Assembly: GCA_039105265.1 (NCBI GenBank)
Contig: JAPFFF010000010.1
Coordinates: forward strand, 1,488,001-1,552,000
Reading direction: 5' to 3'
Origin: Tritrichomonas musculus
Lineage: Eukaryota; Parabasalia; Tritrichomonadida; Tritrichomonadidae
DNA: 64,000 nucleotides
Shown here: positions 10,532 to 21,279 of the stretch, one piece after another
How the letters are laid out: each line of letters opens with the position of its first letter
How positions within the stretch are numbered: position 1 is the first letter of the stretch
Notes under the pieces: generated by a model
Told to the model about the DNA's origin: nothing
The model's input: the letters and a program-made list of their open reading frames with translations, nothing else
Database searches by the model: none
Translations under genes and position numbers: made by a program

Positions 10532-11083
10532 TGTTGTCATTGTTTATTTTCAAAAAAAATATTTTTAACGATATTCTAATTTCGGGAAATTTATCAAAAT
10601 TGTGTTAAAAATAATTTATTCTCATAAATTGATGATATATATGTTCATCTAATTTTACTCACAAATTTTTCAATATGTATTGAAAAAAATAAATATTTTA
10701 GTTATATCAATTTTTCAATTTTTTGATATAAAGCAGTAATATATTTACATGAATATATAAAGTAAAATATTTTTAAAGTATAAATATAATTTATAATTTT
10801 ATTATTTTAACTTTTAGTACCAGAATGATTACAATTATAAAACATTCATAAGGCGAAGTATATTAAAGATATTTGAAATTTAATTAGAATGATAAATATA
10901 ATCATAATTTTTTGCGTTATTTTTTATAAAACAAAGTTTTCACAAAAAAATGGTTACATTTTTCAGTTATCAAATTGGATTTTTCTGTAATAATAATGCA
11001 ATTCTTGCATAAGCACAGAAATAAATGATATCATAATTAGCCTCTAAAAAAAAAAAAAAAAAAAAAAAGGTTTCAATTTTTTC
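10532..11083. other. Gene-free AT-rich spacer
   Basis: Nothing beyond AT-rich sequence and an A-tract of about 23 bp at 11046-11068 was seen. Confidence 0.5.
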
Positions 11084-11275
11084 GAACTTAGTTCCGGGAA
11101 TTCCAAAGGGGATTTTCCCGAAATTGAATACTTCGGGAAGATCGGGAAGGGAAAATTCGGGAAAAATTTACGTTTAATCCCGTGAAATCCCGGGAAAATC
11201 GGGATCGGGAAATTTCCAGATCCCGACTTTTTTTTCAGGAATTAATCCCTTCCCGTTCCCGAATCGCATACCTGA
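11084..11275. repeat. GC-rich foldback repeat with TCGGGA words
   Basis: This island is built from TCCCG and CGGGA words that pair within the block. Read on the minus strand, the right edge starts CAGGTATGCGATTCGGGAAC, which resembles a hAT-type end. No matching left terminus or target copy is visible, so it is either truncated or has a different boundary. It is probably related in style to the element at 9554-10523 but differs in sequence. Confidence 0.5.
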
Positions 11276-11899
11276 TATGAATTTTAAATAATTTAATTTC
11301 AATTCCTTGCTTTTATTTAAGTCATTTACAAATTTTAAATGACTTTTACAATACCAGCCAGTATCAGCCTCACCCGATTTCTGTTAGGTATTTGAAAAGA
11401 TAACTAATATAAACTACTCTGTTAAAAATGATTAAAAATTGAATGGTTAAAAATAGTTTTCAAATGCATTTAATCAACTAATGATTAATATATCTTTTAC
11501 AAACATTTATCATAAGTCTAAATTAATTATTTGAATAATGAATACTACCCAAACTAAGTAACATTAAATAAATACCTGTGCTTATGCAATTAAATACCTA
11601 ATAAAAAGAATTATAACAATGATCTAATAATAACATTATCAATAAAAGCTTGAGCAGTTATGCTTGAGTAATAAAAAAATGGTAAAAAATAATAAGTACT
11701 TTTGCCTGTTTTGTTTAAAGTACAGCGTTTACAAGATGTGTTTGCAGCATAGAAGATATAACAATAAAATAAAATTCACCAAAACCGTCTAAAAATTCAC
11801 CATAAATTGTTATGAACAAAAAATCTTTATATATTAATACTAGAACTAAAAAAAAAATATTTCAAACAAAATCACAAAAACAACAACAACAGAAGCAAT
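11276..11899. other. Gene-free AT-rich spacer
   Basis: No gene or clear repeat was seen between the GC-rich foldback and the composite element. Confidence 0.45.
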
Positions 11900-11906
11900 A
11901 AAATAC

Positions 11907-12867
11907 AGAACATAGGAAACTCTCGAGATATGTCGATATGCTTCGAAATTAATAATATATACTCACCATAGATAGTTATTGATGATTTCAGATTTTAAGC
12001 GAAATCGCGGCGGAGAGTCTTTCAAAAAGTTGTGATTTTCATAACGAGTCTCCAGACGTAAATGTAAAAATGTTTCAAAATTTATGGTATTATAAGAATA
12101 TATATTGCAAGCATCTTAATATATATCAATTGCTATATTTTTATTAGCTTCGCTTTGCATCGAGTTATTAATAAAATATATTTCAAAAATTTGATTTTTG
12201 TATTTTTGCATTAAATGTCAGAAAAAAAAATAGGTGTACCTACATAATTAGTATAACAATAATTGCATTACTGTATTGTATATGATTATAAAATTATAGG
12301 ATTGTATGCTTATTGTATATAGAGTAATAACCAAAAACTCCTATCCGTGAAGAATGAGATTTTTTATATTAAGATAAAAATACAAAAAAACTCGTTACTA
12401 ACAATATCGGCCAAAATTCAATATTTTTACCCAAAAATTGGTTATTTGTCTTATTATGATGTTAAAAACACGATTAAGCAAAAAAATTGCGCATTATAAG
12501 TATATATCCCGAGATAAAGCGATTTACACTATTTTTAGCCGATTTTACGATTTTTTTTGGAAAAAACGATTCCAGAACAGAGCCAACGAATGACCGGTAT
12601 ATTACATTTATCTTAAATAGTAGTATACATTGCATTATATATTATATTAAATTTTTAGAAAAATCGTCCGCCAAATTTTCGAGAAAAATCAATTACAAAA
12701 TTATACTACATTTGAATAGAAATTCCTCTCAATTTTGGCAACTTTCTTTGATCATATCTCAGTATATACGCAAAATTAGGGAAACGTTTTCTATTAAAAT
12801 ATTCTTATAATATGATATACTTTATTATATATTAATTTCAAAAGATTATGAGAGTTTCCTATGTTCT
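11907..12867 (+). repeat. Left 961-bp direct repeat of the composite element
   Basis: This repeat is bounded by perfect 18-bp inverted repeats at 11907-11924 and 12850-12867. It contains no convincing gene; an open frame at 12487-12810 has no ATG and is low-complexity. By position it may supply promoter or leader sequence for the transposase gene that starts 81 bp beyond it. Confidence 0.9.
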
Positions 12868-12935
12868 ATAATTTTTCGTGGTCATGCTTTTTTTTCCTTT
12901 CAAATTTAAAAACCTCTGAAATTTTCAATATAGAA

Positions 12936-12940
12936 TCATT
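12936..12940 (+). promoter_or_regulatory. Initiator-like TCATT of the transposase gene
   Basis: TCATT fits the trichomonad initiator TCAYW and sits about 11 nt before the ATG at 12949. It lies in the short unique segment between the left repeat and the gene, so the gene carries its own initiator rather than depending only on the repeat. Confidence 0.4.
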
Positions 12941-12948
12941 TTTTTTTA

Positions 12949-14925
12949 ATGGCGCCTAAGCGAAATCCATCATGGTTTACTCCCGAAACAGGAGCAAAAG
13001 CAAGATCTCAGCAAACTTACGAAAAGCTCTTAGAAGACAATCAAAGATTACAAGGTGAAAATGAAAGGTTAATTTTGGAGAATACAAGGCTAAAAAGACA
13101 AATAGCAGACTTACTGAAAATTAAATTGAATATACCAGAAGACAAACAAAAAACGATTAATATTAGTCCAATAGTATTAAGATTCATCGGCGCTACATGG
13201 GATAATATAACAAAATTTCCTCAAGGAAGACGTTATGATGGACTTCACGAATTCTTTGCACTGTTAAGCATGATGAGTCCACATTACTTCAATATTTTAA
13301 ATACTAATTTATTGTTCCCAACATATAAAACTGCTTCAACATATAGAAAGCAAGCTCTCGCTAATTTAGGAATACATGACGACATTTTTAATGGCGATAT
13401 ACAAAATATTTTGAATATCATGTCAAGGTTTTTACCAAATAATTTTACTGGAAAAGGAGTTATCATGGTTGATGCTGCATATGTTACACCGTATGTCAAA
13501 GTAAACAAAAATGGTAGGATTGATGGCGTGCTAAATCTCAAAGAGATCGATCCAGAATTAGCAGAAACATTTATTAATGATGACAACGAATTTTTAGAAT
13601 TTATTAAATTAAATTATAACTCAGTGATACAAGCAGAATTCGGTATGACATTTGCACCATTAAATCCAGAATTTAAACAGTTTCCAATTGCATGTATTCC
13701 GTCGACATCAGGTAAGGCAACACAAGAGTTACGCGAAAAAATTGAATCGATCATATCACTCATGCCAAAAAACATAAGTATTATCGGATTAGGCACTGAT
13801 GGTGACAACACTTATAGCATATATGCAAATATATTCATCGACAAAATTATTGGTAACTTCGAAAGATTCCTAAGTCTTGGTGCTGTTGGTATAATTAAAA
13901 TATTTGCAGTATTAATTCATTTTTCAGATCCATTGCACCTGACAAAAAGAGATCGTTACAGAAAATCCTCTCTTGAAGAATTCCTAGTTTCTCCATATGA
14001 TTCTTATGAAACACGGTCTGCAGAAGATTTAAAAACTATTGGAATTGCTCCTTACTTATTGGATAACAACAAAGGACGTAAAATGGAAGATGACCTCCCA
14101 AAAAAATTGTTTACTTTACAAACAATTCAAAAAATAATTGATAACGAAGACTTTTATTTACTTTTATCAATGCTTCCTTCTACACTCTTACTAGAGGCAC
14201 TATTCAGGAATTCACTAAGTCGGCAAGAGACTATTGACTATCTTTTACTTGGTGCAAGTATTGTATTGATTTATTATCTTATGCAACAATATGTCATTGA
14301 ACACAACTTAAAAATCTATCGTGTGCAGCCCAATACCTATAAGAAAATGAGATGTTTCACAGATAATTGGTGTAAACAATACATATTTACTGCAATTGGA
14401 ATTGCATCTCAAATAATCACTGAAGAAGCTATTGATACAGGTGCATGCAGTTCACACTACCAAGAACACAATTTTGCAAATGTTCGGAGGCATAATAAAA
14501 AAGATGACAGCCACGTGAATTTCCAGAAATCAATGAAATACATTCTATTGGAGCACGAATTGTACAAGAACATGCCTATTGAAGAAAAAGTTCCAGAATC
14601 ACGAAGTGACAGTGGGAAGAAAATTTTTGACAACACTCCAGTTGAAGAACGTCCAATAATTTACTATCTTCGGCAAGCATTGTACCTTTGGAAGAATGTT
14701 CAAATTGTAAGAAAAATGCCATTATTGAATTTAATCGATCCAGAGCCAAGAAAAATGCCATTTCAAGAGTTAAGTGGGATTTTGGGGAATTTTTATGAAA
14801 AAAATCGACGTTCAATTTCTACCAAATCAACGGGCATGATAAAAACAGCTGGCTTGAACAACATGATATTTTGGAATGCTGATGAGCAGTTGAATAACTT
14901 GGTTAATGATGATGATTCTGAATAA
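12949..14925 (+). CDS. Putative DDE-type transposase, 658 aa
   Basis: A basic N-terminus (MAPKRNPSW) is followed by a leucine-rich coiled coil at about residues 24-58. The rest looks like an RNase-H-fold transposase: a first acidic position at MVDAAYVTP (Asp175), a second at TDGDNT (Asp284), and DPLHLTKRDRYR (Asp327) resembling the DP-HL-K motif of P-element-like and related transposases. A C-terminal HYQEHNFANVRRHNK block (Glu506) is a candidate for the last catalytic acid, with a helical insertion before it. The superfamily is not one I can name, and motif roles are inferred. The frame is intact from ATG to TAA with a compact leader. It is the only gene between the two 961-bp repeats, so it is the likely mover of the element. 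The acidic tail LVNDDDSE ends the protein. Confidence 0.75.
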   Translation: MAPKRNPSWFTPETGAKARSQQTYEKLLEDNQRLQGENERLILENTRLKRQIADLLKIKLNIPEDKQKTINISPIVLRFIGATWDNITKFPQGRRYDGLHEFFALLSMMSPHYFNILNTNLLFPTYKTASTYRKQALANLGIHDDIFNGDIQNILNIMSRFLPNNFTGKGVIMVDAAYVTPYVKVNKNGRIDGVLNLKEIDPELAETFINDDNEFLEFIKLNYNSVIQAEFGMTFAPLNPEFKQFPIACIPSTSGKATQELREKIESIISLMPKNISIIGLGTDGDNTYSIYANIFIDKIIGNFERFLSLGAVGIIKIFAVLIHFSDPLHLTKRDRYRKSSLEEFLVSPYDSYETRSAEDLKTIGIAPYLLDNNKGRKMEDDLPKKLFTLQTIQKIIDNEDFYLLLSMLPSTLLLEALFRNSLSRQETIDYLLLGASIVLIYYLMQQYVIEHNLKIYRVQPNTYKKMRCFTDNWCKQYIFTAIGIASQIITEEAIDTGACSSHYQEHNFANVRRHNKKDDSHVNFQKSMKYILLEHELYKNMPIEEKVPESRSDSGKKIFDNTPVEERPIIYYLRQALYLWKNVQIVRKMPLLNLIDPEPRKMPFQELSGILGNFYEKNRRSISTKSTGMIKTAGLNNMIFWNADEQLNNLVNDDDSE

Positions 14926-15005
14926 AAGATAATTTTTTCATTTCACTTTTTATATATAGAAATATTTGAATATTTTATGACATGTCAAAAATTTTAAAAA
15001 AATAT

Positions 15006-15966
15006 AGAACATAGGAAACTCTCGAGATATGTCGATATGCTTCGAAATTAATAATATATACTCACCATAGATAGTTATTGATGATTTCAGATTTTAAGCG
15101 AAATCGCGGCGGAGAGTCTTTCAAAAAGTTGTGATTTTCATAACGAGTCTCCAGACGTAAATGTAAAAATGTTTCAAAATTTATGGTATTATAAGAATAT
15201 ATATTGCAAGCATCTTAATATATATCAATTGCTATATTTTTATTAGCTTCGCTTTGCATCGAGTTATTAATAAAATATATTTCAAAAATTTGATTTTTGT
15301 ATTTTTGCATTAAATGTCAGAAAAAAAAATAGGTGTACCTACATAATTAGTATAACAATAATTGCATTACTGTATTGTATATGATTATAAAATTATAGGA
15401 TTGTATGCTTATTGTATATAGAGTAATAACCAAAAACTCCTATCCGTGAAGAATGAGATTTTTTATATTAAGATAAAAATACAAAAAAACTCGTTACTAA
15501 CAATATCGGCCAAAATTCAATATTTTTACCCAAAAATTGGTTATTTGTCTTATTATGATGTTAAAAACACGATTAAGCAAAAAAATTGCGCATTATAAGT
15601 ATATATCCCGAGATAAAGCGATTTACACTATTTTTAGCCGATTTTACGATTTTTTTTGGAAAAAACGATTCCAGAACAGAGCCAACGAATGACCGGTATA
15701 TTACATTTATCTTAAATAGTAGTATACATTGCATTATATATTATATTAAATTTTTAGAAAAATCGTCCGCCAAATTTTCGAGAAAAATCAATTACAAAAT
15801 TATACTACATTTGAATAGAAATTCCTCTCAATTTTGGCAACTTTCTTTGATCATATCTCAGTATATACGCAAAATTAGGGAAACGTTTTCTATTAAAATA
15901 TTCTTATAATATGATATACTTTATTATATATTAATTTCAAAAGATTATGAGAGTTTCCTATGTTCT
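15006..15966 (+). repeat. Right 961-bp direct repeat of the composite element
   Basis: This is a second copy of 11907-12867 at a constant offset of 3099 bp, with no difference seen by eye. It has the same 18-bp inverted ends, here at 15006-15023 and 15949-15966. It starts 80 bp after the transposase stop codon. Such identity over an AT-rich non-coding kilobase implies a very recent origin or ongoing conversion between the two copies. Confidence 0.9.
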
Positions 15967-16005
15967 AAAATACACACACTAATAATATTTTTTTTTTCAT
16001 CATCA

Positions 16006-17841
16006 TCATGTCATTTCAGCTTTTGGATGAGGCTTTAATTTCGGTATCAAAGAAATTACAGGCTGATCGTTATCCATGAAAGTTTGCGTAGAATTTTGCG
16101 AAGAAGCCAATCCTTTATTTACCGTGTTGCTTGCCTTAGGCATGATGAAAGCAGGCAGTTCAGCTTGGTGAGTGTGGGTCCTCTTCATACCGAATTTTGG
16201 CAACTTATTCAAGAGCTGGTTTTGTCTGAATTGTGACACGTCTCTTCTTACAAAGGTAGAAGGTGCGTTACCCTTCAAGCCTGCCAATTTATGAGGATCC
16301 CTCAACGATACGAATTGAGTATTATTTTCATTCGAATTGTCATCGTTATTACTATTATTATTTTGGGCGTCACTTTTTGGATAATTGACCTTTGTCTGCT
16401 TCAATGGCTTCTGTATCAGTTGCGTAATGGGTGTGTTCTTCGTCATCTGCGACGAGTATCGCTTGTAGTAGCCGGAAAGCTCGATAACTCTAGCCGACGA
16501 TAGGTTCGTATGATCTGGCGAAAAAGTGTCAAGATTTCTGCTGATATTGATCGTTATCGGAACCGGCTTTTTGAGATAATCAAGAGGGATGAAACGGAAG
16601 ACTTCACATCGATTCAATATAGTCGTGTTATCGTTCTCGTCTGTTTTGGATTTGACATGTAAAATGGCCGAATAATTCTTGACAAATCCACAGTAGTTGG
16701 AGGCACTAAAAACAGTTATAAGACGACCGTTAAAAAGTTCTTCACAGCCAGCTAATACACATTCATGCGCTCGTACTAATACTTCAAGATCGCTGCTATT
16801 CAAAAAGTGGTCAAGGGCTGGATAGCCAAATATAAAGCCTGTGCCGCGGTTCGAGGGTTCAAAGAATTTGGTGGCAGAGGAATTGACATCTGATTTGCTC
16901 CTTTTCATTGGCTGTAATGGGGTAACAATGGGCTCTGAAAAACTGGGCTCGTCTATTGTTAAAAATGGTAATTTGTTCTTCTGGTTTGTTTTGTCTTCTG
17001 CTGATTCTGACTGAAAGGGGTCGCTCCATAGAAGGCTATCGGCAACTTCACTCATACCAAAATCGTTAATTGGTCGGACAATATCGGATACACTATTGAT
17101 GCTAGTTACACGTGGACCAATACCTCCATGGACACAGAGCATTTTCTCGTCAATACGAATGCCAAATGGCAAATATGAAAATGAGGACATAAATGCGGAA
17201 TATACTTGGGATCCTGGAGATTCTCGTCTGAATACTTCGCCGTAGGGACTTTCTTGAAAAGTGGGGACATCTTCATCAGTAAAAATATTGCAAACTTGTG
17301 CTAAAAAGCCACATTGCTTGGCTAGAAAATCAAATTCGTGATTTCCACGAATTATGTAAACGTTTGTCGGAAAAAGTACTTTCAAAAGAAAGACAATCGT
17401 GATCGTTTCAACTGAAAATTCGCCTCTGTCTATTAAGTCACCTAAAAAAATATATTTTAAATTGGGGACCTGCTTGTAGGTTGTTTCGATATTTGAACCA
17501 TCTTTGAATCTTGGATCTAAATGGTCTTCATGCGGGACACCACAGTGCTTTAATATACGAAGAAGATCTAGAACATGGCCATGTATGTCACCGATTATTA
17601 GGCATGGCGATTGTATGTCGATAAGAGATGCCTCAGTACGGAAAATTAATTCTGCTTCATGGCATAAGTCTATCATTGTGCTCTTAGAAACATTGGGGAA
17701 AATAAGGTTGGTTTTATTTCGGGCATAAAATTCAATTTCTTCTCTGGCGGAATGTAAAAACTGATAGAACAAACTCCGGAAATGATGCAAAGACACAGGC
17801 AGCGTATCTTGGGAGTAGTTTTCTGTTGTACTAACATTCAT
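16006..17841 (-). CDS. PPP-family serine/threonine protein phosphatase, 611 aa
   Basis: All metal-binding and catalytic blocks of the PP1/PP2A family are present in order: GDIHG (84-88), GDLIDRG (134-140), RGNHEF (165-170), CVHGGIGP (236-243), RAHE (357-360) and FSASNYCG (378-385). The last block has Ser where Pro is usual. It should remove phosphate from Ser/Thr in the cytosol or nucleus. Two departures stand out. About 60 extra residues lie between LLWSDPF (271-276) and GFIFG (335-339), where most family members have a short link. A 210-residue C-terminal tail (400-611) is Asn/Ser/Lys-rich and probably disordered. Base composition is clearly richer in G and C than the spacers. No TCAYW initiator is seen within 25 nt of the ATG. 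The gene is convergent with the composite element, whose insertion lies about 33 bp beyond its stop. Confidence 0.95.
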   Translation of the reverse strand: MNVSTTENYSQDTLPVSLHHFRSLFYQFLHSAREEIEFYARNKTNLIFPNVSKSTMIDLCHEAELIFRTEASLIDIQSPCLIIGDIHGHVLDLLRILKHCGVPHEDHLDPRFKDGSNIETTYKQVPNLKYIFLGDLIDRGEFSVETITIVFLLKVLFPTNVYIIRGNHEFDFLAKQCGFLAQVCNIFTDEDVPTFQESPYGEVFRRESPGSQVYSAFMSSFSYLPFGIRIDEKMLCVHGGIGPRVTSINSVSDIVRPINDFGMSEVADSLLWSDPFQSESAEDKTNQKNKLPFLTIDEPSFSEPIVTPLQPMKRSKSDVNSSATKFFEPSNRGTGFIFGYPALDHFLNSSDLEVLVRAHECVLAGCEELFNGRLITVFSASNYCGFVKNYSAILHVKSKTDENDNTTILNRCEVFRFIPLDYLKKPVPITINISRNLDTFSPDHTNLSSARVIELSGYYKRYSSQMTKNTPITQLIQKPLKQTKVNYPKSDAQNNNSNNDDNSNENNTQFVSLRDPHKLAGLKGNAPSTFVRRDVSQFRQNQLLNKLPKFGMKRTHTHQAELPAFIMPKASNTVNKGLASSQNSTQTFMDNDQPVISLIPKLKPHPKAEMT

Positions 17842-19825
17842 TGTAAAGATTTTTTAATTTCAGAAAAGGTTTTAAAACCTTTTAGTTTTGAGTGAATAGT
17901 GAATATTTCAATTGGTTTTAATAATGTCCGCTTTAGTACACTTTTCATACATTTTTTTCTTTTTATAAATTAAAAATTACCATACCATATTGTAATTACC
18001 TATAAAAAATAAATAGTAGAATTTATATTTAAAATATAATCTTTTTAGAAAATTTTGGGTGAAAGAAAAATAAAAATAAAAAAAAAATTCGAGCTGGAAT
18101 TAAAATTGTTACCCATATCTCTCAAAATTGTATGAAAAACTTGTAAAATATTCAAAAAAATATCGTTAAAGATTACTCTTATCAGAAAATATGATCGTTT
18201 TCGAATAATACCTTTTCAAAATATTAACGTCTCTGGTATAATAATTGGCCCAAACCGACTTCGAAATGAGTCTTAATTTTGCATAAAACAGTTCTATCTT
18301 TTGATAAGCCTTTTGGAGTATAGTAAGCAGCAAGGTACCTTCATTTATGTTTTTAATTTTGATATCTCATCTTTTTTTCCTTGGTATGCAAGTTAGGCTC
18401 TAGAAAAGTTAGAAAAGGAATCTTTCGAGTATTCTTTGGAAGTATTATCATGCTTCTAACAAGACATGCTAACAAAAAGTATTTTGCAGTAGTATTACCT
18501 TTCAGTGTAAATAATTTGTCCAAAATTTGATAAAAAATTGATAAAAATTTGATTCTTAGGTAGATTTATTAGTATTTTGCATTAAATCATGTATAAATTC
18601 TCTATTGAAGGCAATATGTGTTGGAAAATCTCGATTTTACAAATTATTTTTGCTCTTTTCTTGCTCTTGTATGATCAGTAATTAATTAAAAAAATTGAGA
18701 TTATTATTTTCTCAAAATATTTTGAATAAATTTATTCAAATTTGTTTTGAATAATTTTTTGCAAAAAGTTATTTTTCATTTATTTTTATTTTCACTTTTG
18801 ATAAAAAACGCAAATAACATTCTCAAAATTGAGAAAAGCGGATATTATTTAATCAAGTTTAATTCTTAAGCCAAGATTATTCAAAAAGTGCTTTTTACTT
18901 TACTGTAATTTCGCGAAAAAGTGATTTACGATACGATAAAGTGGTTTACGGTGATGTCAAGTATTGAAATTTTGAATTTTTTTCAGAAAAAAAGTTTTTA
19001 ATTTAAACTTTGTGTATTAATTTTCGCGTGTAAACTTACGGTTTCTAAGAATTTAATTCAAATATTGAATGATTTATGTTTTACACGCGAAAAATAAAAA
19101 AACAAAATTAATATATAAATAATAACAAAAGAGCAAAATCACTTATTATGTTCTTTCTCAATTAAATTGCAATCATGAAGATTGCTAAATTATACTAATT
19201 CCTAGCAATTTATTAATAATTGTTATAATTTCAAATAATATTCGAAAATTTCAAATCTAAAATTTGATGATTTTTTAAATTACTGCTTTTGTTATTAATT
19301 TTATACTTAGTTTTCACATATTTTATTACTTCTAAAATAAAATTATTTAAAAAAAATAGGGGTTTCACTCAGTTACCCTTCGGATGTAATTGGAATTCTA
19401 TAAAATTCAGTGAAAAGACGTATTAAAATGTAAAAATTGCCGAAATGAAACGTAATTACATAATTTTTCTAAAAATAAAAATAAAAATAAATAAATAATA
19501 ATAATAATAATAATAAAAAAGCAAAGAGGTTTAGTTTCGAACTCAATACTTTGGCCTCAAAATAAGTTAGGGTGGTTCTCTATAACCGTTTTAACCGCCA
19601 CTTTTTAAATGCTTGATTCTCGACGAATACTTATTATCAGCAAACCAAACTTAAAACATAAAACATACGTTTTATATATTTTTATTTAATCATAATTAGT
19701 TGCGATTCAACGGTTCACAGAAAAAAAATATAATATTATTTTTTTAATGAAGACCTAATTTAAAAATCGGCGAGCTTAAAATTTTCTTTAGAAGTCATTA
19801 GCAAAATATTTTTATATGAAGATTT
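17842..19825. other. Gene-free AT-rich spacer carrying a small MITE
   Basis: No gene is supported. The recognisable content is the 109-bp inverted-repeat element at 19003-19111 and an (AAT)n run of about 22 bp near 19494-19515. Confidence 0.55.
19003..19111. mobile_element. 109-bp MITE, copy 1
   Basis: This is a near-palindromic unit that runs from TTAAACTTTG through TTTTCGCGTGTAAA, a middle ACTTACGGTTTCTAAGAATTT, then TTTTACACGCGAAAA to its right end. It matches the unit at 61701-61808 along its whole length with scattered differences. The arms are about 30 bp. The right arm has decayed more than in copy 2. The TA-rich flank is compatible with a TA target but does not prove it. Confidence 0.75.
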
Positions 19826-21279
19826 ATGGATTGTTCTCATGAGAAGGAATCAATTGTGAGCAATTTAGATTTTTTAAATCCAAAACTTGGACAAATTTAT
19901 GAAAAATGCACATTTGAAGATCCAGCTAAACGTCCATCAATCACAGAATTAATTCATGAATTCTTTGTCAATTTCTACACCAAAATCAGAAAAGATGATA
20001 TATTCGAATACTTTGCTAACTGCGAAAATGATCCAGAAATACAATTTAAACTCTCATTCCTATATTACAATGGATTGTATGTTTCAAGAGATATCAACAA
20101 GTCTATTCACTGCTTGACAATTGCAGCAAACCAAAACCACAGTAAAGCACAGTTCAATCTAGGCGTGATTTACCACGAGTGGCCACACGTTAAACGTGAT
20201 ATGAACAAGGCCATTTTTTTCTACTCACTTGCTGCAAACCAGAACGATCAGTATGCGCAATTTAAACTTGGCGCATTTTTCTATGAAGACGAGCATTGGA
20301 CAAGAGACATCAACAAAGCTATTCACTATTTTACGCTTGCTGCAAACCAGAACAACAAAAGTGCACAGACAAACCTTGGAAATATTTACTACGAGGGAAA
20401 ATACATCACAAGAGACATCAGCAAAGCTATCCATTATTATTCACTTGCAGCGAATCAGAATGACCAATCAGCGCAAAATGTTCTTGGACTCATATTTTGC
20501 GAAGGCAAATATGTTACAAGAGACATCAACAAAGCTATTCACTATTTTACCCTTGCCGCAAACCAGAACAATAAACATGCACAAACCAGCCTTGGAACAG
20601 TTTACTACCAAGGTTTATACATCATAAGAGACATCAACAAAGCTATCCACTATTTTACACTTGCTGCAAACCAGAACAATGAATTTGCACAATTAAACCT
20701 TGGCATAATTTACTATGAAGGCATATACGTTGAAAGAGACATCAACAAAGCTATCCACTTTTTTACACTTGCCGCAGATCAGAACAACAAAAGTGCACAG
20801 ACAAACCTTGGAAATATTTACTACGAGGGGAAATACATCAAGAGAGACCTCAACAAAGCTATCCATTATTATTCACTTGCAGGAATCAGAATGACCAATC
20901 AGCTCTAAATACTCTTGGACTCATATTCTGTGAAGGCAAATACGTTACAAGAGACATTCAAAAATCTGTTCACTATTTTACGCTTGCTGCAAACCAGAAC
21001 AACAAAAGTGCACAGACAAACCTTGGAAATATTTACTACGAGGGGAAATACATCACAAGAGACATCAACAAAGCTATTCTCTATTTTACACTTGCTGCAA
21101 ACAAGAATAATGAATATGCACAGTTCAATCTTGGCGAAATTTACTATGAAGGCAAATATGTTCATAGAGACGTTGGCTGAGCTATTTATTACTACAGATT
21201 ATCTGCTGATCAACAACTCCATAATGCTCAAGTTAAACTCAATTCCATTCAAAACTTGCAAAATTATAACAAATTTTGA
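19826..21279 (+). pseudogene. 5'-truncated, frameshifted protein kinase-Sel1 gene
   Basis: The first open segment (19826-20908) starts in the tail of a kinase domain (YEKCTFEDPAKRPSITELI) and runs into tandem Sel1 repeats of exactly 36 residues (consensus G.IYYEGKY..RDINKAIHYF, then TLAANQNN..AQ). The kinase N-lobe and catalytic loop are missing upstream. Near 20882 one base is lost relative to the sister repeats (GCAGGAATCAG against GCAGCGAATCAG), which ends the frame. Sel1 repeats continue in the shifted frame to a TGA at 21176-21178, then coding-like sequence resumes to a stop at 21277-21279. So there are one frameshift, one internal stop and a missing 5' half. The repeats are unusually alike at DNA level, which suggests recent tandem growth. 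Intact relatives in this window are at 32385 and 58950. Confidence 0.85.

Larger units (their letters stand above)
11907..15966 (+). mobile_element. Composite DDE-transposase element with 961-bp direct terminal repeats
   Basis: A single plus-strand gene (12949-14925) lies between two direct repeats, 11907-12867 and 15006-15966, which read as identical over 961 bp. Each repeat is itself bounded by perfect 18-bp inverted repeats (AGAACATAGGAAACTCTC and its inverse). The whole 4060-bp unit is flanked by AAAATAC at 11900-11906 and 15967-15973 (8 bp if one terminal T is counted), so it appears to have inserted as one block. The inner edges of the two repeats show no convincing target duplication of their own. 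No reverse transcriptase or integrase is present, and the ends are AG...CT rather than TG...CA. Identical repeats and an intact gene point to recent activity. Confidence 0.85.

Noticed and set aside
10211-10540. Minus-strand open frame of 109 codons
   Set aside because: It runs along the GC-rich right arm of the hAT-like element and crosses its boundary; the composition reflects GCCCGGGC repeats, not a protein.
12487-12810. 107-codon open frames, identical in both 961-bp repeats (also 15586-15909)
   Set aside because: They lack an ATG start, are low-complexity and are identical only because the repeats are. No protein family is suggested.
11907-15966. LTR retrotransposon reading of the composite element
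   Set aside because: There is no reverse transcriptase, protease or gag-like sequence, the repeats do not start TG or end CA, and the central gene is DDE-transposase-like.
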